Positions 23,311 to 34,424 are shown, numbered from the stretch's first letter. The stretch is 64,000 nt of DNA from Pyrenochaeta sp. MPI-SDFR-AT-0127 (GCA_020747015.1 JAGTJM010000035.1:267984-331983); one strand, 5' to 3'. Notes: generated by a model not told the origin, from the sequence alone. Numbers and translations are program-made.

Positions 23311-24326
23311 TCAAAGAATTTCGTGCACCTTGATTACATGTGTCGCTGGGTCCATCTTATACGCTTCCTTGCTCCATGCCTGGAGTTTCCGTTCGAGTCT
23401 ACTTTCTTGCGTGCTGAAGAAGTTTCGCCAAATCCAGTGACTACAAGCACTTGATGCCAGCGCTACTGTCGTCGTAAGTGCAAATGAGTGTAGTGCAAAG
23501 CGAGGGGCGTGTGCCGTTGTTGCGCTGGAAGTGAATATCCCCATGAAAAGGCCGCCTACCAGGCCAAGCAGTAGACACAGCCTTTGATAGTGGTCGGAGC
23601 GCTGAATGTGGTATTGAACCATGGCAAGTATACCCCACGCTATCGCAACAAACACAAACGTTGTCGTCGACGCAAGATAGTTCGAAACCTGTATCCCATC
23701 AGTCTATCCATGCATCGGTTGTCCTTTGCACTTACCTGCAGATAAAGCGCGCTACGTTGTGAAACCATCCGTTGTCCTGATGTTACGACATGGTGATTCA
23801 TTGTGAGGCTATAGCACCAGAGATATGCGCAAGTCACAAGCTGTGACAATACAATAAGAGGTAAGCAGCCGCGGGTCGATAAATGCTTGTTCAGGATGAT
23901 CAACCCTACCGAATAAGTCGACAATAGAGTTCTTGAATCGGCGCACCGATTAGGTATCTGATCGGCCTGCTGTAGTACTTTGGAAGTTAGGCAGCGCGTA
24001 GAGCCATTGGTAATCCATATGAGCGGAACAGTCAAGCGTCTGGACTGCTCGCGCTGGACTGCTATGTCCTGCAACAGATTCCGAGCAACCTCAGAAGTAT
24101 CGCTCCAACCAGTGACCGCAGATGACTGCAATATCCCATTATATGTCCATGACAGTTCTCTTACTGTTACGGTTGGTGTATGTTGACCTGCAGGCTTTCC
24201 CCATGGTGGCACTGGGTCTTGAAGTCCGTGTATGCATACGATATCGACGGCGGTAGCATCGTGATGAGGCGAATGGAGGGTGGGACAGTCGAGAACTTCG
24301 CTCTCGGCATCGCGTGTACCTGACAT
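23311..24326 (-). CDS. Hydrolase-derived multi-span membrane protein, 322 aa, nucleophile elbow lost
   Basis: Exons 24326-23736 and 23688-23311 with a 47-bp GT-AG intron. The N-terminal 120 residues resemble the start of fungal alpha/beta hydrolases of the lipase-like type: VDIVCIHGLQ (oxyanion strand, 27-36), then SEVARNLLQDIAVQREQ and PLIWITNGSTRCLTSKVL. In active relatives the last block carries GHSLGG; here residues 105-112 read ITNGSTRC, with no G-x-S-x-G. After residue 130 the hydrolase fold stops and about five hydrophobic segments follow, among them CLPLIVLSQLVTCAYLWCY, FVFVAIAWGILAMV, LCLLLGLVGGLFMGIF and ALTTTVALASSAC. It may be a non-catalytic membrane protein or the remains of a longer gene. 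The start is the first ATG; an upstream exon cannot be excluded. Confidence 0.7.
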
Positions 24327-24821
24327 GCCGCGAGCGTAGTCTGGAGTCGCCGAAGAGAATGAACTGGATGCCTAGATATAGAGGCTGTCTGGAGGTTGGA
24401 TATTTGCTTGAGGAAATGAAAGAGGCCGGCAAGGCTGAAGTTCGGAGGAGGTTGGAGGAGGGAGTCACTGACTGTCGTCTGAAGGACCTCAGGGTGGCTG
24501 TGTCGACATGACGTGCCACGTCTGATTCCACATGACATCCCAAGGCTCGACGCGGACCACAGCCACACTGGCCTTGCCGTGCCAGTACCTTCTCCTTCTT
24601 CCTTACACTTCTCTTCCACTTCGACAGTTGTTGGTTGTTGCGCTTCGTTACCGTCCACCCCCGTTCTTCTCAAACCCGGCGGCTAGGCAGCCCATCAACC
24701 ATTGTTACATCCGTGTGGCCCTGTTGAGCCAGAATATCACACAACACTCGAGCTCGACATAGTCTTTCGCCATCTGAAGGGAAGGTGAACAGGCTCGAAC
24801 AACGCGTAGGCGGCCCTCGAG
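24327..24821. promoter_or_regulatory. Divergent intergenic region
   Basis: 495 bp between the starts of the hydrolase-derived gene (minus) and the pseudo-P-type ATPase (plus). The overlapping frames here are Ser/Thr/Arg-rich and motif-free. Promoter role is inferred from position. Confidence 0.45.
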
Positions 24822-27800
24822 ATGAGTGCTCGCGAGCCTCGAGGTGGGGAGGGAGATTTGCCGATGCATGGGGAACATCAACTTCGGTACGGGCCGCTAG
24901 CTCTTCCGTCTCAACATCCATGAAACGCTGACTCAAGCGCGCTCAAGTAACAGCAAGAATCCTTCCTACCCCCCCAACGCTGCAATCGACGCGGATCCCA
25001 CATTTTCCTCGCGAGATGCGCTCATACCAGACCCAGGCACCGAGGCCGATTTTCATGTTGAGAACAACCCCTTCGCCTTTTCCCCTGGCCAGCTGGGCAA
25101 ATTGATCAATCCTAAAAGCCTCGCTGCATTTCATGCCCTTGGCGGAATCGCTGGTCTTGAGAAAGGCCTTCGCACAGATATAAAAGCCGGCCTGAGCGTC
25201 GACGAGTGCAGTCTTGACGGCCTTGTTTCTTTCGAGGAGGCTACCACACCCGTTCATGACCGCGAAGTGTTCACATACGACGGAACGAAACCAGCTGCAA
25301 CAAAACGCCCATCAGACTCTTTCGCTGATCGTAAGCGCGTGTTCTCCGACAACCGGCTGCCATATCACAGGCCTAAAAGCCTGTTCCAGCTAGCATGGAC
25401 GGCCTTCGATGACAAAGCCCTACTCCTGCTATCTCTTGGGGTATTAATAAGTCTGGCAGATGGTCTCAACCAAGCCTACGAGAGCCGCTACACGGAGTAC
25501 GGACTGAAGGATCTCCTGAGATACACGGTCGACACTGCTCGAGTTCCCTTAGCCGCAACTGCGGTCTTCACCCTGGTGACAGTGTTCTTGAACGGGTTAG
25601 AGGAAGGCCACAACTCGGAGGCCCACAGAAACAAGAACGATCGCATGGTCAAAGCCATACGATCGGGCAGGACCTGCGAGATTTCCGTCTTCGATATCTT
25701 GGTAGGCGATGTTCTCCATCTCGAACCTGGTGACCTGATCCCAGTGGATGGCATTCTCATCGAGGGACACAATCTGAGATGTGATGAGTCCAGTGCAACC
25801 GGAGAGTCTGACACTGTCAGGAAGACGCCTGGAGATGAGTATTTCGAGTCGATCAAGAGGCACGATAGCTTGAAGAAGATGGATCCGTTCATTATCTCCG
25901 GTGCCAAGGTCTTGGAAGGCATTGGAGCATTCATGGTGACCGCAACGGGCCAACACTCTTCCTACGGCAAGACGATGATGTCTCTGTATACAGAATATGG
26001 AGGCTGCAAACCCCCAGGCCCACAAAAGGAGCGAACCATCGCTACATTCGGCACACTCAGTGCCATCATCTTCATGGTCCTCATGAACAGATTCACAACA
26101 GCTACCACGGCACTCCTCGCATTGTGTCTTGCCTTGAGTATCGATCTACTGTTGGCTATCTTCCGAGAAACAGTCATGCGCAAGTTGGAGCTCAACGATC
26201 TTGTCCGCATACGTTCCTGGCTAACTATGGGAAATGCAACAACAACCTGCTCTGACAAGAAAAGTACTCAGAAACGAAACCCAAAACTTGCCGTCCATAA
26301 GTTATTGACGCAGTCTCTGCGTCGGGATGGCCAAATTGTTCCTAACGATACGGACCATGAGGGTATCGAGGAGCTGAGACGCGCCATTGCCACCAATACT
26401 ACTGCATTCCTTGCAGACGATGGCTTAAGTTTTATAGGATCAAGGACAGATTGCGCCCTGCTAGAATATGCACGAGATTTCCTCGGCATGGACATCAACT
26501 CCGAAAGAGCTAAGGCTAACTGGGTTGCGTGTGTACCTTTCGATTCCTTGCGAGCATCTCAGGCTTCACTGGTCCGTCAAGGAGATCGCTACCGACTTTA
26601 TGTTCTGGGCTCGCCGGAGGCTTTGTTCCGCCAAACCAGCAGCCTGATACCCAATCTATCCCAAGCAGCACCTCTAGGTCTTGCATCGGGCTCGTTGAGA
26701 ACTATCGCCATCGCCTATAAAGACTTTCCGCAACTCCCTTCGGTGTTCGACGAGTTCGACGCAGACAAGAATGCCTTTTTGGGCTCGTTACAAGACCTAG
26801 TATTTCTAGCAGCATTTGAATTACGCAGACCAGTTGTGCAAGATCCGCAAGCACCTCAAGGAGGATCGTGGCCTGCTAAGAAGACAAGATCTGAAGATGG
26901 ATTTTCAAGACTTCCTGTCGTCACATTAGACGCTCAGCGTAGCTTAGCTTCGTTCATGAGGCGACGGTCGGCCTTCAACGTAAGGCCATTGGCATGGACA
27001 ATCTTGCCTACATTCTTCGCTTCAGCCAATGCTGCGCCAACTGGTGGGCCAGCACATGGGCCGAATTGGAAGGATCGAGCTTTACAGGCCCTGACCGACA
27101 TCCTTATATCCCTTGCCTTCCTGTTGGCGCCTATCACCATACTTTTCATCTGCGGCGTGGTCGCTCTTGTTCTGCGTCACCGCAGAAAAGATGGATCTGC
27201 CGCCCTCGCCATGTTGGGTCTGGCGCTTGTCTTCATCACTATCAAGACACCACCACCTACTGATGCAAAACACGACAATCCATTTATTGTGCTCGCAGTG
27301 GGCATGGCATATGGCATGTTCATGCTGGTGTACTGCGAGCTTGTCATGCTCAACAACAATGGAGGCAAGATATTCTGCTTCATCGCCGTTGCGATAGGGT
27401 CGCTCGCAACCCTTATCCTCATGGCATTCGCCCCAGTGCGAACGTATTGGAAGGACTTGACAAAGCTAGACCCTCTGTTTGTCCTCGCCTTTGCCACACC
27501 GTTGAGCTTCGCAATGTGTGATCTTGCAATCTATATTGCAACCCTGATCAACGGCGGTGAGAAGCGTGATGAAGACAGACCTGAGAGCCCAATCCCCGCG
27601 TCCTCGACGAGAACGACGAGACAGTTGGATCGCTTGCACTATGTCAACATTGCTGGACTGCGGTCTCGCAGCTTGTTCAGCGACTTTTACGACAACGATC
27701 CCAGCGAGATCGAGTTCCAAAATTTGAACGCAGATCTCGAGGCAGGCCGACACGAGCCCGCGTCCACTCAACAGAGCAATCCCAGTCGTTTTAGTCGACT

Positions 27801-27846
27801 GCTACGCTCGTTCAAGGGCATGTTCGGCAAGAGCAAGCCTACTTAG
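24822..27846 (+). CDS. Pseudo-P-type ATPase derived from a PMCA-like calcium pump, 985 aa
   Basis: Exon 1 24822-24886, a 67-bp intron (GTACGG...AACAG, with CTGAC branch point), exon 2 24954-27846; 2958 nt in frame without a stop. The first 60% aligns block by block with vacuolar/plasma-membrane Ca2+-ATPases: NPFAFSPGQLGKLINPKSL, LVGDVLHLEPGDLIPVDGIL, actuator loop SSATGESDTVRKT (T304-S307), LTMGNATTTCSD, DCALLEYARDFLGM, PFDSLRASQ and LRTIAIAYKDF. The phosphorylation motif DKTGTLTQN reads DKKSTQKRN (D456 kept, TGTL lost). TM4 PEGLP is replaced by SIDLL, KGA reads LGS, and the whole hinge (TGD, GDGxNDxP) is absent. The C-terminal 370 residues are a different module with about six hydrophobic spans and a basic tail. 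It cannot follow the normal pump cycle; a sensory or regulatory role is speculation. Confidence 0.9.
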
Positions 27847-29084
27847 GCCTGTGACGCCATGTCAATACCGTACAAAAGCGACGCATAGCACGCGCATGCA
27901 TGGATTGCATATCAATGTTGACTCTCAGTATACTTCATTCTCTACGCAACACGATTCTATAACAACATGGGTGGATTTATTTGCATTTGACTTTTCCTTA
28001 AAGAAACTGGGGATTTGACCTTTGATCAAATCCCTAGTTTCTTCTTACTATATTACTGTACTTTACAGTCACGACCTAGTCAACCAGGGCGGTAAACTAG
28101 GAGTGACAATGACCATCCTATCTCGCGGTGCAAATTGCAACCGATCGAGTTTTTTGAAAATCTTGCATTGTCCTGCAACACCGTGATCAGATCCACTGCG
28201 TGAAGCCTAACGCAGCGTTCATAATAGTTACGCATCTCCTCTTCCAGAACAAGAAATGGCAACACTGAGTTTGCTAGGCAGCCTTCACGGTTTGCTTCGT
28301 AAATACAAACGTCAATCACATTCATAGGTTTTTGCAAACAAAACATGTTGCTGCATTCCAAATCCCGTCACCACCTTTATGGGGCAATATCACCCTCGGA
28401 TCTGAGCAAGACGTACATCCATCACCAGTGATACGGCTCGGATACTGTTCTTCCTTTGTCCACGGGATTGCTAACACCCTTTCTGTAGGTCTCGTCATCC
28501 TCTGCAACTACAACCCAATGAGCTTCAAGTGGGTCCCATTACACTGTGTAGTTAAATCTGCCATGGATGGCTTAGCACGGTTCAAGCGCTAAGCGAAACG
28601 CTCTTGCATGCTTGAAACTAAACTTCTCACGCAACCTCCTGTCCTGCCCTTCACTGTCATCATCTCCCCTCTTCAAACACAATGCCGGAGTCCTACCGGA
28701 TTAAATGTTTCGATATTTGTATGCAAATTTTCGGGTCTCTGCATTGACAGATCCGTACTCCGCCCAGCTGGATGTGCAACTAGAAACGTTCTGCTCACCC
28801 TGGTCCTCGGCTGTTACGCTCTGTTTCCCTTGTCTTCATTCACCGAGCATGTAGAGCACGAGATGTCGCAAGATTGGAGCTTAATAATAGGCTTTTCTTT
28901 CTTTTGATTTAATTGATGTATACAGATTTTTTCTTGGCTATGATGACAAAAACGCGTAGCTCAAAACAATGGTACAGGGTAAGTATAGAAACTCTTCTCT
29001 TTCCGTCACTGAAACGTCTTCGTTCATTATTCCCCCGTAGCGTGAACTTGTCGTCACACTACTCCTGGTAATTTGGAAGAGAGC
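27847..29084. other. Intergenic, no gene recognised
   Basis: Holds the hairpin at 28001-28043 (listed separately). The remaining frames up to 29084 are short and motif-free. Confidence 0.5.
28001..28043 (+). repeat. 18-bp inverted repeat with 7-nt loop
   Basis: Arms 28001-28018 and 28026-28043 are complementary over 18 positions with one C/T difference that becomes a G-U pair in plus-strand RNA. The loop is 7 nt. It lies about 155 bp after the stop of the pseudo-ATPase, so it could be in its 3' UTR. Confidence 0.8.
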
Positions 29085-29995
29085 TTATTTGTTGTTCTTG
29101 CCCTTGCCCTTGCCTCGGCCGCGGTGGTGGGGCTCACGAGTCTCAATCTGAGTATCAGGTTCGGCTTCACGGCGGTTGTTCTTCTTGCCCCGGCCGCGAT
29201 GGTGAGGCTCACGAGTCTCAATCTCGGCATCGGCCTCGGCATCAGCTTCGCGGCGGTTGTTCTTCTTTCCCCTACCGCGGTGGTGGGGCTCTGGCACGGC
29301 CTCACGACGGTTGTTCTTCTTGCCCTTGCCACGGCCGCGATGATGAGGTTCGCGCTTAGCAATCTCATTCTCATCAGCCTCTGCTTCATCGGCTTCGACC
29401 TCGTCAGCCTCGCGGCGATTGTTCTTCTTACCCCTGCCACGATGATGTGGCTCAGGCTCCCGGGCGTGGAGGTCGGCCCAGTGAGCATCGTCCTCAGCAT
29501 CAGTGAGCTCCTGAGCCTCGCGACGGTTGTTCTTCTTGCCCCTGCCTCGGTGATGAGGCTCAGGCTCGCGAGTATGGAGATCAGCCCAATGTGCGTCATC
29601 TTCAGCATCAGTGAGCTCTTGAGCCTCGCGACGGTTGTTCTTCTTGCCCCTGCCTCGGTGATGAGGCTCAGGCTCTCGAGCATGAAGGTCGGCCCAATGA
29701 GCATCGTCTTCAGCATCAGAAAGTTCTTGCGCCTCACGACGGTTATTCTTTTTGCCTCGGCCACGGTGATGGCGAGCTTCAATGCTCCGTTCTGTAAGGG
29801 CAGCAACGAGGTTGGTTGCTCGCACTGGACCACTTCCCTGGAAATTGTCAGTCGAGTTTTATGATGTTGGTTTGATGTGATTCTTACCGGTGTGCGGACA
29901 GCTACGGCATTCGCAGCCACCTGCTTGTTGTCTGGCACAACATAAGCCGAACTCGAGGCGCCTAAGGCCAAGAGAGCAAGAGCAGTAATCTTCAT
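29085..29995 (-). CDS. Secreted Kex2-type repeat precursor (KEP / candidate RiPP precursor), 286 aa
   Basis: Exons 29995-29888 and 29837-29085 with a 50-bp GT-AG intron. Residues 1-17 are a clear signal peptide (MKITALALLALGASSSA). From about residue 60 the protein is built of eight copies of HHRGRGK-type blocks: seven are followed by NNRRE and then an acidic spacer, the last ends GKGKGKNNK. Units 1-3 are near-identical 36-residue repeats (HHRGRGKKNNRREAQEL continuing to DAEDDAHWADLHAREPEP); units 4-7 have different acidic spacers. NNRR and AKR are Kex2-like dibasic sites, and six of the seven RR are followed by Glu-Ala, the dipeptide trimmed by Ste13-type peptidases in pheromone precursors. 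Secretion and processing into small peptides is therefore likely. A UstYa-family gene is divergent 1.2 kb away. A cationic repeat effector is an alternative reading. Confidence 0.85.
29440..29790 (-). repeat. Three tandem ~108-bp coding repeats
   Basis: Three near-identical 36-codon units of the precursor gene, differing by a few codons (Ser/Thr and Ala/Thr swaps). Boundaries are approximate. Shorter diverged copies of the basic block continue toward 29085. Confidence 0.8.
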
Positions 29996-31207
29996 GGTGT
30001 ATATGGCCTAGTGTTATCTGAAAGTCGAAAGAATGTCAGGTGTCTGCCAGCAGAATAGAAAAGATGAAACGGGACTGAGAAGATAATGAGAAAGAATGAG
30101 CACGTTCAACGCTTGCCACATTTTCTTTTGGACCATGGACACGCTTTATAACTGAAGTGCATCCACGGCCCTCTCTCGCTTGCGCACTTCCTTCAGGTCA
30201 CGGCTTCCTGAGACAACGCATTATCCGCGGAGCGTAAGAAAAACCCCCCCCCTGGTCACTCATGGCGGTTCCTTCGATCTCTGGCGTCACATGGTGTTTG
30301 CTTCGGGAGGCCAAACTCACGATGCATAGAACGAATTTCTTTTCTGACCAACGACACCGCCGGGAGTTGACAAGGAGGGACAATGATCGGAAAAATCGGA
30401 TGTGTCAAGACCCATGAAATGTGACACGATGACATCTCATAGGGCCCAAATCGTTCTCGCGCCTCAATCTCACCAATCGTAGCATCCCCAAGGACACCAT
30501 GAGGGAAGGACGGAGCGTGCGGGAAGCTCAGGTATGCTCTCACTGGCTACCAGGATCCACGATGAAAATGCCGCCCACAAAATCAACCACATTCCCGGAC
30601 CGCGCGGCACTTTCAGACATATGTCCGCGCCGTATCCAGTCCGTCTTGGACATGATTGTTCCATGTCTGCGTCAAGTCGAGCAAACGCCCGTCACCAACC
30701 CTCGGTTTCGTTAGCTCGCCAAGATGAAACGATGGTGAAGGAAGATGAGAGTCAAGTCTTGGCTTAGCGCACATCTCGAAACCCAAACAGAACAATGACC
30801 AACCGGAGCATGAGACGCACTCCGCTTTGCGCGTCGCAAAAGGCTTGTCAAAGGCTTGTCGCAGGTTGGCGCTGTCGCGGATGGGTAGGCCTGGCTAATG
30901 TTGCCTTGGGAGTGCCGGCTGGAATGCCTTATTGAGGCGCGGGAGGCACGACATTCAAGCAACGTTCGGAGGATTTCATGCTTCGGCAGCACTTGCTAGC
31001 ATTTCTACTGTAGGCGCGAGACAAGTTGACGCCCAGTTTTTGACGATTCTTCCACATTCCGCTTCCTCATCTCTCGTGTACCTCAAGCGCTGAGCGTACA
31101 CATTCTCACTATCGCATCGCAGGTCGACCCATACTAATTTCTTGTTACCACTTCTTTCCTTGTATCTTTAGCGCCTCTTCCGTCCCGAAAACACCTCGAT
31201 ATCCGAC
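29996..31207. promoter_or_regulatory. Shared divergent intergenic region of the precursor and UstYa-like genes
   Basis: 1.2 kb without a recognisable gene. It contains a run of nine C at 30244-30252. Several motif-free frames on both strands around 30.2-31.0 kb are not called. Co-regulation of the two flanking genes is inferred from layout. Confidence 0.45.
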
Positions 31208-32189
31208 ATGGAGAAATACAATGACTTTGATTCTTCATCGGCCCAGTCCGACTCTGAGAACTCCGCCTTCCTCAACACACAGTATCAAAAACAAGAGTCA
31301 CAACGGCGACGGACCTATGTCTATCTCACGCTATTCAATCTCTTCCTATTCACACTATCAATGCTGTCTTTGATATGCGCGGTCATGTCGCAAAAGGATG
31401 ACTCTGGGCATTCGGCAGCGAAGTTGATGGATCAATATGGCATCTTCTGTGAGCACTTAAGCTGGCCATCTAGAGCAAGAAAGCTGCTAACAACGAACAG
31501 CACCCGCAATGCATGTCGTAGAGTACGAACACGTCAAGTTCGAACTTCCCAATCCCCTCAACGCATCAAAATACGTCGGCATCACAGACGAAGTGGAAAA
31601 CGCATGGATGGACGTCGCATACCGTAAGCTCCCCTTGAACCCCCCCCCCCCTTTCAGTCATTTGCCGCCCCTCGCTCACCTTACAACAAATAGTACCCGA
31701 CCAAATGGTGTCACTCGCCGACTTTCCCAAACTGCAAATGCCCGACGACAGCATGCAGGTTACGGACCCCAAGACAGGCGAGACGGGATACCGCGTCGGC
31801 CTTGAAGTGTTCCACCAACTGCACTGCCTAAACCTGCTGCGCATGTCGACGTATCCAGACTACTACCCCAAAATCTGGTGGAGCGATACAAACGACAAAC
31901 CAGAACGGGTGCGCGCACATCTCGGTACGCCCCCTTGCTCCCTCCCTCCAACCCCCCGTTTCCCCTTGATTATGTATTTGCCCTGCTAACACGCGATTAT
32001 ATAGATCACTGCATTGAAATCCTCCGCATGAACCTCATGTGTCTCTCTGACGTTAATGTGTTTACCTTCCACAAGCAGGCGGGCAGGGAAGGGTACTGGC
32101 CTGATTACGAAAGTCACCATGTGTGCCGCAACTTTGACAAGATCAAGGATTGGGCGAATGCTAATGCTATGCCGTATGAGGATGTGTAA
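31208..32189 (+). CDS. UstYa-family (DUF3328) oxidase-like protein, 259 aa
   Basis: Exons 31208-31448, 31501-31623, 31694-31924 and 32005-32189; three GT-AG introns, 780 nt in frame. An acidic/Ser-rich cytosolic N-terminus is followed by one membrane helix (about 37-60, YVYLTLFNLFLFTLSMLSLI). The luminal part carries both family motifs: HQLHC (162-166, in VFHQLHCLNLLR) and DHCIEILRMNLMC (199-211), then a Trp/His region (GYWPDYESHHVCRNFDKI). Characterised UstYa/UstYb proteins install oxidative cross-links or hydroxylations on ribosomal peptides such as ustiloxin, or act in cyclochlorotine biosynthesis. The HxxHC and HC histidine/cysteine residues are intact, so activity is plausible. Its divergent neighbour is a secreted repeat precursor, the typical substrate type. 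Intron 2 contains a run of 12 C (31640-31651). Confidence 0.93.
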
Positions 32190-32594
32190 ATGATAAATGG
32201 ACATGGATAAGAGTGTACAGGAGGGGGCTGCATCTGTCTAATTTAGCCTTCATGGATAGGAATAGGAATTCAAACTTACATGACCAGTCACGACCTGACT
32301 TTGTTAATTGGTTAACTGGATACCAAAGTATGATTCGTGAACTTTTGGGTCAAAGCGTGGATGAGAGTGCGAGGGCCAACTATGTTGGGGGTGATGAAGA
32401 ATGGTCTATACAAAGCTTATCATACAGACACGAGGACTTTAACTATTCCTTCTCTCTCCACGCAGACAAGCCACCGTTCAGCATAAGCTAACGGCAACTC
32501 ATGTCAGACTCCATCCAATGCATCTTACTTGCTCGCCAAGCCTTTTATCAAAGTCAAACACAACGTCACTCCCGTCAGAGCAAGAGCCTGGACT
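32190..32594. other. Convergent 3' intergenic space
   Basis: Between the UstYa-like gene and the CAP gene, tail to tail. No gene seen; the frame at 32213-32491 has no motif. Confidence 0.5.
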
Positions 32595-34424
32595 CTATCC
32601 AGCATGCTCGACAATCTCGCTGATCACCTTTCCGTTCTGGATGTAGCTGCGGATCTGCTCAGGGAGGGGGTTCTCAACATAATCGTCCTCGGTGGGCAGG
32701 TTGATGTTGATACTGCTGCACTTGCTGGTGAAGACTTCTGTATTCAGGCTCTCCTTGGACAAGTAAACTGTGGCGCCGTCCACTTGGTCCAAGAGGATGG
32801 TAGGGAGGGTGCCGAGGACCTGCAACGCAAAGTTGGGGCACTTGATCACGTCGACCGAGGAGACTAAAGAGTCAATGATGAGCGATGTGCGAGAGCTGTT
32901 GTCGAGCGAAAGAGCGTTTGCTTTTCCATTGATGCGGATAGTGGTGTTCTTGCACCGCGAAATGAGAATCGAATGATTGATTTCAGCGTCAATTTCGAGC
33001 ATTTCGGTTGGCGAATCAAAGTTGTCAATGATCCACTTATTTCCATCCAGCTCCTTTCGCGGTGGTTTCTTCGTTCGCATACTCTCTGGCTTCTGCTTCT
33101 TTGGTGGCGCTGGGCTCTTACTCCTCAGACTGCCACTGCTATCACTCCTCGTCGGAATCGGCGCGCTTGCCCGCAATGACGGGTTCTTATGCGTCATCTG
33201 GCTTGCGTCGACCTTCTTCAGTCCCTTGGTGACGTCTGCACCCTTGTTCAGGTCTCCAAAGACGGCGTTCATGTCTGGTGCAGGCTTCTTGGCGACTGGA
33301 GCAGCGCCAGGCGGTGGAGGCCCCGGTGGTGGAGGAGGACCAGGCGGTGGCGGGATGCCTCCTGCTGGGGGTGGGGGTGGAGGAGGGATGTTGGAGAGGG
33401 ATGCACCGCGTGATGGGGCACTGGAGGCCTGCTTGGCCGCTTCTTTGGCATCGATGCCGTTGCTGTTCCATGCTACACCACCAAAGTGATGTTTCTTTGC
33501 GTATTCGGATAGGGCTTTGAACAGCTTGTAGTAAGCTTGAACCCACTGGACAAAGATCTTGTTCTCCGGCCTGTTTACGTTAGCAGATGAGCAAGGTCAA
33601 GAGATGTGCTGGATCATACTTGTCGCGATACTCCTTGAGCACCTTATTGCCAGCAATCTGGGCTCCACCAAACATCTCATTGATGTGGTCATGGGGTTTC
33701 GTGGGGCCGCCTACGCCAATGGCGACCCATCCAAGCGATCCGACACCGTCAGCTACCAGAGTGAGGGGGTCTTTCAGCGCTGCTTCGCGATTGGTCTGTC
33801 GAAACTCGTCCGTCTTCTCAATGTTGGCCTGCAGGTCTTTGAGAAGCTCCATGATCGTTCGGTCATCTGGTTTCTTTGCCTTGTCCGCAATGACGAGGAA
33901 CTGCCGCTCTGCAGCGAAAGCCTGCTGTACTGCTTTTGACTGGCCTCCAATAACATCACCCAACATTCCACTCAACTCCAGCCATTTCTCCAACTCGTTG
34001 TTCACCAGTTCATCAAATGCCTGGATTGCAGGTGGCGCGCTCGCCTTGACCTCGCTCGCTTTGGGCGTCGACCCAGCACTTCCACCAGCCACCTGTGCAC
34101 CGCCAGCTGTCACAGCAGGCGATCCGTTAACGCCCGCTGCATCCTTGTCGCCTTCAGGAAATGTGGAGCTCGCGATGTCTTCAAGCCGGGAAGTCGCTGC
34201 TTCGAGTCTGCGCACCATGGACATTAGCACGCCGTCTGCTGTTATTTGGATCTGGCCATTGCGGCCGAGTTTGTGTTGGTCAGGGGCCATGGACGCAGAC
34301 AGCATTGGCTTGCGCTGGGAGTCCAAGTACTATGGGCATGGGGGAGAGGCTGTTCTTGAGGAAAGTAAAGGCCGACTCACCGCTTTATCAGCGTGGTAAG
34401 GCTATTCATATTGTTCTGCGCCAT
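32595..34424 (-). CDS. Adenylyl cyclase-associated protein (CAP/Srv2), 535 aa
   Basis: Actin-monomer recycling factor linked to Ras/cAMP signalling. Exons 34424-34381, 34207-33620 and 33570-32595. The first exon is only 15 codons (MAQNNMNSLTTLIKR) before a 173-bp intron; it joins exactly to RLEAATSRLEDIASSTFP, the conserved CAP N-terminus, which decides the start. The helical-folded domain covers about residues 50-230 (EKWLELSGMLGDVI, FVQWVQAYYKLFKALSEYA). A proline-rich block (IPPPPPPPAGGIPPPPG) is followed by a WH2-like stretch and the C-terminal beta-helix domain (KWIIDNFD, INGKANALSLDNSS, LPTEDDYVENPLPEQI). Length is typical for fungal CAP. A housekeeping gene. Confidence 0.96.

Noticed and set aside
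29440..29790. CRISPR-like regular repeat spacing
   Set aside because: The repeats are coding, without unique spacers, in a eukaryotic secreted-protein gene.
29073..29864. Long plus-strand open frame (263 codons) opposite the repeat precursor
   Set aside because: It is the antisense of the tandem repeats; its hydrophobic composition follows from codon periodicity, it has no motif, and the minus strand has a signal peptide and spliced structure.
29054..29995. Unspliced 313-codon frame starting at the same signal peptide as the precursor
   Set aside because: It reads through a clean GT-AG intron into the wrong frame, giving Arg/Thr-rich noise instead of the ordered HHRGRGK repeats.
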